Assembly (NCBI GenBank): GCA_000697475.1 | Contig: JNEU01000812.1 | Coordinates: 62,001 to 126,000 of the forward strand | Direction of reading: 5' to 3' | DNA from: Lichtheimia corymbifera B2541 | Taxonomy: Eukaryota > Mucoromycota > Mucoromycetes > Mucorales > Lichtheimiaceae | Length of the DNA: 64,000 nucleotides | Part shown: piece by piece, positions 35,376 to 48,200 of the stretch | Layout of the letters: each line of letters begins with the position of its first letter | How positions within the stretch are numbered: the stretch's first letter is position 1 | The notes under the pieces: generated by a model | Seen by the model: the letters and a program-made list of their open reading frames with translations, nothing else | Told to the model about the DNA's origin: nothing | The model's database searches: none | Position numbers and translations under genes: made by a program

Positions 35376-37013
35376 ACTATTTCCTAATGGATGGTGGTGT
35401 CGACTGCATTAACGGAAGATGAAGGGCTGAATGAAATGACCTGTGGTGGTTATACAACGCGTCCTTGGCAGGTTGCTGCACAAATGGATGATGATGATGT
35501 TGATTGCCTTTAGGAAGGTACATAAGTAAACACCATTCAATAATGAAGGTGTGGGCCAAGGGAAGATTACTTTCCGAATGTATGAAGACTCATGAACTAC
35601 ATGTCATCTACGGCATAAACGATCGAGCAACCTTATGATCCAAGTGGGCATCTAGCTGATGGGAACGTTGTTTATCAGCATCAAGTGCCTAGGATCGAGC
35701 TGTGCATGAAGAAATCCATGTAGACGGCAAACCTGACGATCCCTTATTCATCTTGAGATACATCACGTGACGTAAAATGTGATCCTTTTAAGCATGTAGC
35801 AGCATGCATATATCCAAAGCAGCTGTATATGACCCGATGGTATGTATGCACATATAACGTCTGTGTCCTTGTGTATCTCCTCGTAACAGCAAGGAGTGAT
35901 TTTATTTACAAGCATCAACAAAGCATCGCTGTCCTCATTCTTTATTGTATCACATGCAAACGTGTGCTTGAGTTGAAATCGATATTTAAGGAAAAAAGAA
36001 AGCACGGATTGCTGTTCCGGGAGTACATGTGTTGTGTGTGCGTGTGCGTTTCCAAAAAGAGAAATTGGACGATCCCCGCTATGGATTTTCCCATCATCAG
36101 CCCAGGCCCTTGGAAATGAGAGAAGATCGACGCTAAAGTCAATGAAGTTTAATATTGATGATAATAAAAGATCGAGACCTCTTTTCCCCACTACGCACAA
36201 CACAAGTAGTATCTAAGCAGTTGAATGCTAATGCAAACACCACATCACCTTACTGCAGCATAAGCCCCCTTTTTTCTCTTTTTCTGCCAAATTTTCTGCA
36301 CAAGCCGGCCATGTGCTCAGTACTCCAATCTTGGCATTTTGCAGCATGACCCAGGTAATCCAGTTTTTGCCGTGCTTGTGTGCCAAGGGAGAAACGCACA
36401 TTTCACTCCTCTAACGATGACTGCTTGGCGTATTCGTTTCGGTATGAAACATGACCCATTGCATCAGCGCACATACGGCATGTATAGTTAAAAGGCAAAA
36501 TATAGGCCATGTATAGCTTATAGCGTGGAGAGCAAATGGTCATAACAATCGTTGTTGTTATTGACATGCTTGGTAATGGAATAACTTCAAATAGAATGCT
36601 TGGTCAAATGGCTCTCTCGATTATCTCATGGAAAAAGGGATCGACGTGTGATATAAACAAAGACCTTTTCCGAGTCTCAGGTCTAATTATAGAGGGAAAC
36701 AAGACGTGATTGCACGATACCTGTTTAGGTATGACATGCTTGCACACAGTCTCCTCATTCATTTAGTTATTGACGAGTGAAAAGTGATCACCATCATCAT
36801 CGGTACCCGAAACAGAAACAGACTAAAAAGAAAAAAGTGATCTACACCATGGTCTGACAAACTATAAAAAACACAGGCAGTGGCTGTGCCTTGTCGTCGT
36901 CCCAGCACCTGTTAATCCCGCATTCAGCTTCTTTTTCTTTCTCCTTTCCCTCCAATTTCCCCTTTTCTTCTTGTTCATCCTCTCTTTTATCCTTCCTTCG
37001 CCACTCTTTAACG
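35376..37013. other. Gene-free stretch and promoter of the mannosyltransferase
   Basis: About 1.6 kb without a supportable gene. The right end (about 36920-37012) is a long pyrimidine-rich leader directly upstream of the ATG at 37014, typical of a strongly expressed fungal gene. A TATA-like AAACTATAAAAAAC lies near 36858-36871. Confidence 0.55.
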
Positions 37014-38360
<1,347 letters not shown>

Positions 38361-38836
38361 AGAGAGGGCTGCATCTCTCTCTTTCCCATCCTATCATCTC
38401 AACAACCTTCATACCTAACCTATTTGCACGCAATCACATATATATCCCTTATACAACATTATTCTCCTCCTCCAATCATCCTTCATCATTTTATTACTCA
38501 CTAGTGCCTTTCTCTATCTCTTTCTTTCTTGTACAATAGCACCACTGTAAATCACCATCATGCCTGCAACAACAAATTAAACATTTGTGCATTTCTAATA
38601 GACTACCGAGTTGTATTTTTATGGTGTAAAAGGAAAAAGCTAGATAAAAAACAGTTGGCAGAGCATCGCGGATACATGTTGAGTTCTTTTTTTCTCTTCC
38701 GTGTTCTTTTTGTATGAGAGGTGTGGGTCGTTTGGGCGAATTCGGTTGTGTTGTGAAAAAAGTAGTGGGTTGAAAAGAGTCGGTGATGAGTTGAAAGAGA
38801 AGTGTTTTTCTACGACGGCGCCTGTCCGCTGTTTGT
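38361..38836. other. Convergent 3' spacer
   Basis: 476 bp between the stop codons of two convergent genes, with T/C-rich and A-rich tracts serving both 3' ends. AATAAAC near 38577-38583 in context AAATTAAACATT may be processing sequence. No gene was seen. Confidence 0.45.
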
Positions 38837-40374
38837 TCACTTGCTAATAGTGGTCTTGTGGAGCTTGTCTTCAATACGCTTAAGAGCCTCCTCAGTATCA
38901 ACAGGCTTAGCAGCACCAAATGGGTTGGGCTTGTTGCTCTGAGAACCTTGAGTGGAAGCAGCTGGTGGCGTATCAACAGTGCGTGGCTTGAGGTTGAGAC
39001 GAGGACGTTCAGCAGGAGCATCGTTACGACCTAGACCATGCAAACATACATCAATAAAGGGAATGATTGTCATACATGTTGCCAACAAAAAACTTACCAA
39101 AACGGTCATCACGTCTAGTAAAAGCACCACCACGCCACGAAGTATCACCACCACGACGATCGAAACCGCCACGGCCACCACGGAATCCACCACCACGACG
39201 TTCGGGCAATTCGAGTGGTGTCTCACGACGCCAAGAGGATACGTCAGTACGATCGGGCTGACGAGGAGCACGCTCAGGACGTTCTCTGGCTATAAATGTT
39301 TCAAATGCAAAAGTTACTATTGGATCACGCACATAGCAACAACAATTCTACTTACGGGGATCAGCCACGTTAACACGAATGGTACGTCCTTGCATAGACT
39401 AGAAACAAAAAAAAAAAAAAAGACATCAATACAACACATCGTAATAAAAGATCCCCATACCACAAACCAACACCTACCTCGCCTGTCAATTCAAGAGCAC
39501 CCTTGAGTGATTCAAGATCTTCAAATTCAACATAACCAAAGCCCTTGGAACGCTCATCACGATCACGCAAGATACGGATATTGGCGATCTAAAAAGAACG
39601 ATGTTAGTCTTCATGTACTCATAATGATGATTCCTTTATATATTCCCTTTACCTTCATTTGACCAAAGAAGTCAGCCAAGTCATCCTCATTAGCATCAAA
39701 GGAAAGGTTGGCAATGTGAGCAGTGAAAGGTGGCTCGGTAGGCAATTCGACTGGAGCACGAGGAGCAAACCTTTCAGGGCGAGGAGAGGTAAAACGTTCA
39801 CGACGTTCAAAACGATCACCACCACGGGCAGGTCCACTGGGCAAATCCATGTCACGAGCTATGTAAAATGATGCATGTTGATATGACATTCAAAGACACC
39901 ACCACACATGCACACAAAGACTTACGACCACCAAAACGATCAGCACGAGGGCTATCAAGGTCTTCTTTGGCTGCACAAGAAAATGAAAAAGGATAATGAG
40001 TTCATCTTGTCGGATACAATGACGCACAGACATAGGATTCTTTGTGGTCTCCTATATCCTTGCCAAGTCTCCTTGTTGTTACCTGCGGCTATAAGCGGGA
40101 AAATAAGTGAGTCAGAGGTTCGATTCTAGAGTGGCACATTGACTTACGAGCAGAGGGAAGAGTGGCCATTTCATCAGCCCAGGATCCAGCTATACATTGC
40201 AAGGGGTCAGTTGTAATGAAACGAGAAGCTGCTTGTAACCTATACTTACAGTCGTCCGCCAAAAAGTCGGACAGCGACATTTTTTGTGCTTTCTTCTTTC
40301 CAGCTACACAATAGAAAGGTGAGTTCATAGAAATATGCAACGGCCACACTTTGATTCGCTAGTGCCTTACACAT
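38837..40374 (-). CDS. Translation initiation factor eIF4B-like RNA-binding protein (Tif3/Sce3 type)
   Basis: RRM protein that stimulates eIF4A helicase during mRNA recruitment. About eight exons. The first coding exon appears to be only four nucleotides (ATG T, 40374-40371), spliced at GTAAGG to a second exon that gives MSGKKKAQKMSLSDFLADD, the conserved eIF4B N-terminus. Then come SWADEMATLPSA, the RRM (FTAHIANLSFDANEDDLADFF; RNP1-like KGFGYVEFEDL), an RG-rich region (RRGGGFRGGRGGFDRRGG) and the diagnostic C-terminal strings ERPRLNLKPRTVD and NPFGAAKPVDTEEALKRIE. Length is about 330 aa. A poly-A run lies in an intron near 39406-39421. It is convergent with the mannosyltransferase. The family call is firm, and the micro-exon start is inferred from frame and consensus. 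Confidence 0.9.
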
Positions 40375-40643
40375 GGTCAAAAATCAGTACAAGGACTTGA
40401 AGAAAGAAGCGAAAATTTGGCCAGTAGCTCGCTTTTACTCGCTGGATCGCAGGCAACGGCAGTCACCAAGCCACGACCATCCTCCTTCGAGACATGCATT
40501 TTTCACTCTTGTCATATATGCATGAACATGTTTTACGTTGTCGTGGTGACAGAGATATATACTTCATAGCATTACTGCATGGCTACATCTCAGGTACAAA
40601 AGGATGCGGATATGGTTTTATTGTCCAAACATTAAACAATATG

Positions 40644-40668
40644 ACTACTACTACTACTACTACTACTA
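40644..40668. repeat. (ACT)n microsatellite giving tandem in-frame stop codons
   Basis: Eight ACT units plus one base. Read on the minus strand in the frame of the upstream SANT-like gene it is TAG repeated eight times, and its first unit (40668-40666) is that gene's stop codon. Confidence 0.85.
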
Positions 40669-41849
40669 GAGCTGACTGAGCTGTTCAGTAATCTCTTCTT
40701 CCGAGAAGCCAGCTTTCATCAAATGCTTCACCAACTCGGCCTTGGCACGAATTCGGCTTTCTTTTTCAATCAATAGTTGTTCTTGCTCAGCTTGTTTGCC
40801 ATGAATAAATCGTAACACTTGTTGGTGATGGCTATTGTTGGATGAACGTTTCCTCGTGATTGGTTCTTTTTCGCGGTTGATCTCAATGAATGAATCGGCA
40901 AGAACAGAGTCAACGGATGATGCACTAGGTTGATGATGGGCTGTGAAGGAGGATGTTGACAATACGGTATTATTTGAAGATGATGATGGTGCTGGACGAC
41001 ACGTATGGTTCAAGATACGCAATAAATCATTACTTGCCGCACTGCTGTTGCTGCTACTGCTGGTGCTATTCCTCCTTTTGGTTATTCTCGGATTATCATT
41101 TTCATTCATGTCATCATCTTGATACATACGCCGTCGTCGCTTCTTTTGTTGTGTTGTGCTTTGGTGATTGAGAATTCTTGCGTTTTTATGGTGATCATCT
41201 CCTTGGTAGGGCTCGTGATATTCATCATCTTCATCTAATTCATCCACTTGGTCGTCGTCAGAATGATTCGATTGCTGTTCTTGTTGTTGCTGGTCCATAA
41301 GACTGCTGATGGCCATGGGTCCGCTGCTTGAAGAACATCGATAATGACCAAAGCTTGGATTAAGAGCATCCCAATAGGCAAAGTGCTTGACGACCTCCTC
41401 TATAACAGGGAAGAACCAAGAAAGAGAAAGATGGTTGTGGTCGATATGGTGGTGATGCGATAGAAACAAAACAATCAATGCGCATAGGTACCATGGATGG
41501 TGTGTTCTGAAACACCAGCTTTGCGTAAACGTCTTGCTTCGGTATCCATCCACTCACAGGCTGCTCGGTAGTTGCTTTGTAGGGTAGAGATTTTGCTTGC
41601 CACGTCTTTGGGAAGGCGATGGTGGATACCAGCTTGGCGCATCTTGGTAAGAATCTCTTCCAAGAGGATCTTTTTGGGAATGCGTTGTTGATGATCCGTT
41701 TCAACAACAGTGTTACCACTGCGCCAGCGTTGGTAGTTGGAACGATCAGCAAGCCAACCGACAAGTATATCCATAGATGATGGGCCACCATTGACGCCAT
41801 CTTTAACCCAGCTTTTGTATGGTTTTTTCACTCTTGTAAGATTGGCCAT
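40666..41849 (-). CDS. SANT/trihelix-like putative DNA-binding protein
   Basis: Two exons join at H-G|E (intron about 41490 to 41400) into about 364 aa. The N-terminal 140 residues look like the Myb/SANT-like domain found in several fungal and oomycete families: YKSWVKDGVNGGPSSMDILV, WLADRSNYQRWRSG, KILLEEILTKMRQAGI, KDVASKISTLQSNYRAACEW. HFAYWDALNPSFG follows the intron. The middle is low-complexity and acidic (DDDQVDELDEDDE) and contains basic KKRRRRM, a likely nuclear localisation signal, and Ser/Asn runs. The C-terminus is a helical segment with LLIEKESRIRAKAELVKHLMKAGFSEEEITEQL. No transposase catalytic domain is fused to it. A role as transcription factor or transposon-derived regulator is inference. 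Confidence 0.75.
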
Positions 41850-42551
41850 AGTAACATTATCAGAAAAAAATGAACAGCTGTTGTATATAAGAATTTCAAA
41901 GAAAAAAAGTACGTGAACAAAGGAAGGGAAAGGAAAACCGGGCGTAAAGACCGCCGGAATTCACCATTTTGAGGATGTGCACAGTACCAATCATGATCAT
42001 GTGGCACCATGCATGTGTACTTAACCCCGCCTTCGATGCTGCACATCTCCCATTATTGTCGATCGTTCCCAATTGTCTGGACTCGCATGACACGGTTCCA
42101 GGCACGGCTAGGCCTCCTTGTAATGGAGATATTGTCAAGCTAGATTCCTCCTTTCCAACATATGAATTCCACAATTGAGTAGTCATCCAAAATAAGAGTT
42201 GTTGCGAAGCAACTTTTTCTGTTATTAGCATATGTACCGAGCTATTCTGTGGCTGATTACAAGACATCTCCTTTGGAATCATCTGGATAACCGCTCGAAT
42301 TCCAATGACCGCTCGTTCGCATTCTCCTCATTATGATTACAAATAGGCCACATCATACATAAGCACAAGCAAAGATGGATCAAGCACTGTTTTCATGATA
42401 TCAATGAGCATGCAATTTTTTTCTATGGCACATACATGGCAGAGTTATATTAAGCCTTGAATCCACCGATTCGTGTTTTGCAATAACACCCGATTTCTTT
42501 ATGGATCCATTGCTGTGATGATAACTAGTAGTAGTGGTATTAATTCTCTAT
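41850..42551. other. Promoter of the SANT-like gene and 3' region of the GH9 gene
   Basis: About 700 bp, both neighbours on the minus strand. I saw no additional gene. Short open frames lack motif support. Confidence 0.5.
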
Positions 42552-44629
42552 CTATTGAACCAAGCATGATGCCAGCATGCCAAGGAACCAAGCTGCGCCT
42601 AATCCTGCGATCATAGAGGATGCTTTGTTCTTGCTGGGAGCTGCTGATGGCATTTTCGATTTATTGTCACTGGCGTCATCTTGCTTTGCCTTATTGCTGT
42701 TTGTAGCTGCTCGATAATCGTCGCCTTCCCTTGCAGCACTAGCATCATAGGCACTAGGATCTTCAGCATTTGCGCGGTTACCATCAACTGCAGCAGCACG
42801 AATAGCACCCTTTCCAGGATACAAGATGTCGATATTCTTGTCAAGGTTATCAGGCTCCATAAGCATACGCCAAGAAAACGAGGATTTGAGTTGACCACGA
42901 GGACAATTCTTGTTGCAAGTGTGATAACAATCGTCCTCTGGCCATGCAGGTGGAGTACTTGCGTTTGGATGGTTCCAGCCAAGATCAAGACCACAATCAG
43001 TGTAGGGCTCAAACTTGTCTGTGCCATAATAATCAATGAGGCCTGCAATAGCACCTGTCCATGCAGCATTGTAATCTTGTGTCACTTCAGAGTATTCGTA
43101 GTTGGATCGGTCATCATGCCATGAATCATCCACATTAGGACCTCCTTCGACAGCACCATACAAGATAAAGCGCTGGTCCGTTTTGCTACCCGTAAAATCT
43201 TCCTCGACTTCATCTTGCTGATGGCCACGTAAGGGATAATCGATGAATGAGTTGTAGGATGCCTTATGATAAGGCTTGCTAGGATAATTATCACCAAAAC
43301 CAACCACCCACGAGTAGCCGTAATCGCCAAGTGCATAATTGATTTGTTGGATGGCAAACGATGTCAATTGTTTAGCTTCAATGGTCTCATATCCGATAAG
43401 TTTGGAAAACGCAAGCATAAGGAAAGCGACATTGCCCGAGTAGCCAACGGAACCCCAATGCTCAATGTAGGCAAGTCCACGTGGCGTAAACTTGACAATT
43501 TGTTCAGGGCTTGGCAAGAACTGGTTAAAGTACATCATAGCATTCTTGTAAAACTCTCCATCCTTGGTAAGGGCGTAAAGTAACACGTGCATGCCACCAC
43601 CCTTTTCATCCCAGGAGTATTCGTACCAGGAATCAGGATCAGAATTGTACCACTTTTTCGCCTCTTCTAGGTAAAACGGATCTTTGGTGGCTGCGTACAA
43701 CCATGCAGCGCTCCAAGCCAATTCATCTTGATATCGTGTGGATGGATACCAAAACGTTGCCCATTGGAAAGCATTATGTCGTGATGTAACATAGCTACCG
43801 GGATAATCTGTTGCAAACTTATAAAGTCGCTTGGCACGATCCACCAGTTCATCAGCGAGTGTTGCATTGTGTTTGCGCCATGGGATGGATATAGCTGCCA
43901 TGGAAGCGCTGTATTCACCGACAATTTCGGATGATGGATTGTCTGGTGTCAAGTAATATGCCTTGTGCGGTAATCCACTTGGCACCCATTGTTCGTATTC
44001 TTCTGGTGGACCCCAGTAATTGAAGTCGACATCCAATTCTATTTGTTTAGAGATCGGCCCCAAGGAGGATGTTCCCAATTGGCCGACAATATGTGTATCA
44101 TTGTAATGACAATTCATGAGGTAATCTATCACCACCATGTATAGATGTGTCAATGATGATGCCATCTTCGGAAGTTTTTATCAGCTGTTACTTTACCTGC
44201 ACCCCACTTTAGTAGTTCGAGACCCTCAGCAAGTTCGTCCACTGAATTCATGGCATCTTCAAAGATGAAAATATTGAATGCAAGTTGTGTTGCTGTCCAT
44301 CCAAAAGGTAGACCCCATTTCATGGTATTGGCTGCTTCGTACCATCCACGTGACAAGTCTTCGTAAAAATCGCCCACACACACTTTGCATGAATCACCAC
44401 GCCATGCCATACGTTGGTATGGCAACGCCCCCGATTTTTGAGCATGATAGAATAGATAGCTCTTGTGCAATACTTCGGCATAATCGTACTTTGGTGTATC
44501 AGGTGCCACATACTTGCTCTTCATGGGTGGAATGGGTGGATGCATCAAAGGACTGGCATCATCGTCCTCAGCCAATACTGCAAGCCCAGCTGATGCAATT
44601 ACTGCCAAGCTCGTGAATATTGACCGCAT
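42552..44629 (-). CDS. GH9-family cellulase-like protein, GPI-anchor type, with altered catalytic motif
   Basis: Secreted glycoside hydrolase family 9 fold of about 670 aa in two exons. Residues 1-20 are a signal peptide (MRSIFTSLAVIASAGLAVLA). Family landmarks: YAEVLHKSYLFYHAQKSG, WRGDS (76-80), a motif at 91-105 reading DLSRGWYEAANTMKW, DELAWSAAWLYAATKDP, GYSWVVGFGDNYPSKPYHKAS, YGAVEGGPNVDDSWHDDR and EVTQDYNAAWTGAIAGL, which keeps the acid Glu. The canonical DAGD aspartates (including the catalytic base) are replaced by EAAN at 98-101. The C-terminus is Ser/Lys/Asp-rich and ends in a hydrophobic tail SSMIAGLGAAWFLGMLASCLVQ-like (split here as SSMIAGLGAAWF and LGMLASCLVQ), consistent with a GPI signal. 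It is probably a cell-wall glucan-active or glucan-binding protein, and activity is doubtful by motif. Confidence 0.88.
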
Positions 44630-45262
44630 AACAAAAAGTGAGTAAAAGAAGAAGAAGATAACAAATTGACCCTTCGCTCAGATTTGATGCTGTTGTTGTT
44701 GTTGTTGTTAGTGGTAGCTCGCATTGATATGTTTCCGAGAAAGATGTATTGGTCTATACGGAAATGATGCGGAAGTCGTTAAATCACTACTATTCCCCTT
44801 CTGCCACCATCGGAACCATGGTACCGAAACCAACGTTTGCAGACGCTTCACGGAGAGATGGCTATATCGAAAGTAACAAGGTGGCGTGTATAAGTAGTGG
44901 CTCATCAAGCAACTAAAGAAGACAGTCAAACGAGGCGTGGGATTATGATGAACGGCTTTTATTGTGCATTGTGGGCGTGGGTATTTCTGTCTGTTGGATT
45001 ATCAGGTCACATTTGATATCAGCAATCAAGCCTCCCCTGGTATGGTGGTTTGAATCAAGGATGGTGCAAATAGTAAGTCCTGCTATGGTGGTGATTTAAC
45101 GGCTTCCACGGAAATGCTTTTTTTTTATTTGTGAAAGGGTTCAATAGTCTACTATTAGATGGCTGCTTTCGGGGGGGATGGTATCGAATCAATCATGGTG
45201 TGTGATGAATCTACTAGGATAGTGATACAAAAAAGAGGTGCGAAAATCAAGAATGTACATGA
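44630..45262. other. Promoter of the GH9-like gene; SLA1 3' region
   Basis: 633 bp between two minus-strand genes. A (TTG)n run at about 44692-44709 lies upstream of the GH9 start. T-rich sequence near 45118-45128 and a G run at 45171-45178 are the only other landmarks. No gene was seen. Confidence 0.5.
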
Positions 45263-48200
45263 TCACCAGCGATTGTAAAACTGTTGTTGTTGCTGGAAAG
45301 GTTGTTGAGGGTTGCCAGTGGGCTGCGGTTGCATCTGCGTAAATCCAGTAGCCTGTGGTTGTTGGAAAGGCATTGCTCCTCCTACGAGAATATATAAGAT
45401 TTAATATCTACACGTCCCAATCGAAAAGAAGTAGCTTACCTTGGGGCTGACCAGCATTAAATACACTTGGCGAACCTGCTGTTGCATTCATGTTCTTGAA
45501 CACAGCATACTTGTCATTGGGGTCATGGAAATTGCCAGCACCCGTATTATTGTTATTGGCCATGGATGCAAACACCTGCGATGGCTGCATTGAAGATACG
45601 CTGGAAAATGATCCTTGCGATTGTGGAGGTGGTCTTTGCGCAATAGCACCACTGCCAAATGGATTATCAGGAGCTATGTACAATAAGTTGTTAGATCATT
45701 CATCATCATGCTACCCTTTAAAAATGTATACTTACTGGCAGCAGCCCATGATGCACCACTACCAGTGGGTTGTGGCTGTAATGCTGGTTGTTGCATACCG
45801 GTGTTCATGGGTACTAATGCAGGTGGTAACACTGAATTGACAGGCACAGAGGACATGGGAGGCTGTTGCATGACAGGAGGCTGTTGTTGTTGTTGTTGCT
45901 GCATAAATGGCTGCTGTTGCACGAAATGAGATGGAGATCCAGTTTGTTGCATGAATTGCGGTTGCGCAGTGGTGTTGAATTGATTCATCGGTGATCGAGG
46001 TGGCAATGGTGGTTGCTGTTGTTGCATCATTCCCATATTAGCTTGAGTAGTCGTGGTGGGTGATTGCATAAATTGATTCATGGGTGAACGTGGTGGCAAA
46101 GCAGGTTGTTGTGGTTGCTGAGGAGGTGGATTGCCAGCATTGAATTGTGCCACCATTTGCTGTACTTGAGGTGGTTGCTGCTGAATCTGAGGCTGTGGTT
46201 GTGATTGTTGACTAGGGCTAGTCCACTGAGACAACATTTGAGGATCCACTTTGTTGTTTTGTGGTGCTGGTGGTGTTGGACGTTGACGCGGTGGAAGTGG
46301 AACAGGCGGTTGCTGTGGAGATTGTTGCAATGGTTGCTGTTGTTGAATGCCTGTCAAATTTGGATTCTGCATAGGAGCAGCTTGAACTTGGACTTGATTT
46401 TGAGCTGGTGGTGCTGGAGGAGGCGGTGGAGGTGGAGCAGACCAAGCAGCTTTTGTTTGAGCCATAGCATCAGGTTGAGCATTGGAAACGTTTGGTGAAC
46501 CTGAAGCTCTTGGTGCCCAAGCATCATCAGCAAATCCAGTTTGTTGTCTTGCTACAGGTGTAGGTTGAAGAGGAGCAGCAGCAGCGGGTGGTGGAGGTGG
46601 TGGTGGAGGTGGTGTTGCAGTTGCTGATGAAGATTGAGAGGGTTGAGCAGGAGTAGGTGTAAGTGGCTGTGAGCTTAATTGACTCTTGATCTTATCCATA
46701 ATATCAGTATTGACATCACGTGGAGCCGATGTGCTGGGTGTTGGTCTTCCAGTACCACGTCGTTGTAATCCAACCCCACGAACCGATGGTGATCCTTGTT
46801 GATTCTGCTGTGCTTGTGCATTGTACTCTTCTTGAAGTTGTCGTGCAAGTCGTTCATCTTCATCGATTTGATACTGTCGATTGCCCACGCCATATCCACC
46901 CAAAGATTCATTATCACTGTCATCAATAACACTGATCGCACCAAATGATACTGATTTCTTCATCTTGCGTTTGCTGGAAGGTGTCTCCTCATCCGATGCC
47001 GGTTCAACAACACCCGTCTCAATGAATCGCTGTAAACGTTGAACATGCGTCTCCGACATTCCCAATGACTTCATTTTGCGATGAGTCAAATTATCCAAAT
47101 CATGCTCACCGAGTCCTTCAGCTTGGAAAGCCGATGCGTAACGTAAACTGTTGTGCATGGGAATGTTGGCTTTCATAAAGTAATCGAACCAATCCCATTG
47201 AGGTTTTGAACCAGGAGCGTTACGGCTGTTGCTGCTGTTGGCCAAATGCGCAAGAGGAACATCATCCGTGCCATCCTCAACCAATTTCTTGCCCGTTTGC
47301 TGCTCAATATATCTCAAATCTTCAAGACACATCTTTTGTACAGGAACGTCAATCTTGACGCCATTGACCTTGTGCAACCGAATCTTTTCATTGTGATATG
47401 TCAAGAATTGAGCCTCCACTTTGAATGCGCCTGTACGATCGGTCCATATGCGCACCTTGGAAGGATCAGGTTTACCAGGATCTTGGGGTTGCTTGGCCTT
47501 GTTTACAGGTGGTGTGGGAATAGAACGATTCGCAGGTGCTTTGTTAACAGGTGGAGGAGGTGCTGGAATTTGACTACGGCGGGGGGATGCTGCACCCACC
47601 GATGGAGATGACTTTGCTGTAACTGCAGCTGCAGCTGCTGCAGCTTGTCGACGAGCTTCTTGTTCCTTTTGACGTTGTTGTTCTTCTTGTTGACGACGTT
47701 GACGTTCTTCCTCAGCCTTTCGTGCCTTTTCCTCACGTTGACGTTGTTCTTCTTCAATGCGACGTTGACGTGCAGCAGCAGCTTCAGCTTCACGACGCTG
47801 TTTTTCAGCTTCTTGTTCCTGTTGCTTACGACGTTGCTCTTCCTCACGTGCTAAATCGGCTTCATACTCTTCTTGAAACTGAACATAGGTTGCAGGCACA
47901 ATACCAGCTCGACCATCCTGATACTCGATAGACCACCATTCATCACTGCTAACATAATCCACAACCAGAACTTGATCCTCTTCTTTGGTTGAAATCTCCT
48001 CAGGTCCTTCTGCAGTGAAATCATATAGCACAATAGCCCAACGTGGTTCACATGCTGGTTCAGGTTCAGGTTCAGGCTCAGGCTCATGCTCATGCTCAGG
48101 CTCAGTAGTTGTTGTTGTTGTAGGAGCAGGCTCTGGTTCATGATGCACAACAGGAGATACTACTGGTGGTTGTGGAGGAGGTGGTGGTGGTGCTGGTACA

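Noticed and set aside
35763..36203. Minus-strand open frame of 146 codons
   Set aside because: It has no start context, domain or splice evidence and lies in a gene-free stretch. It could be a decayed gene, but nothing supports it.
40095..40140. tRNA B-box-like string GAGGTTCGATTC
   Set aside because: No matching A box, acceptor stem or anticodon arm can be folded around it, and it lies in an intron of the eIF4B gene.
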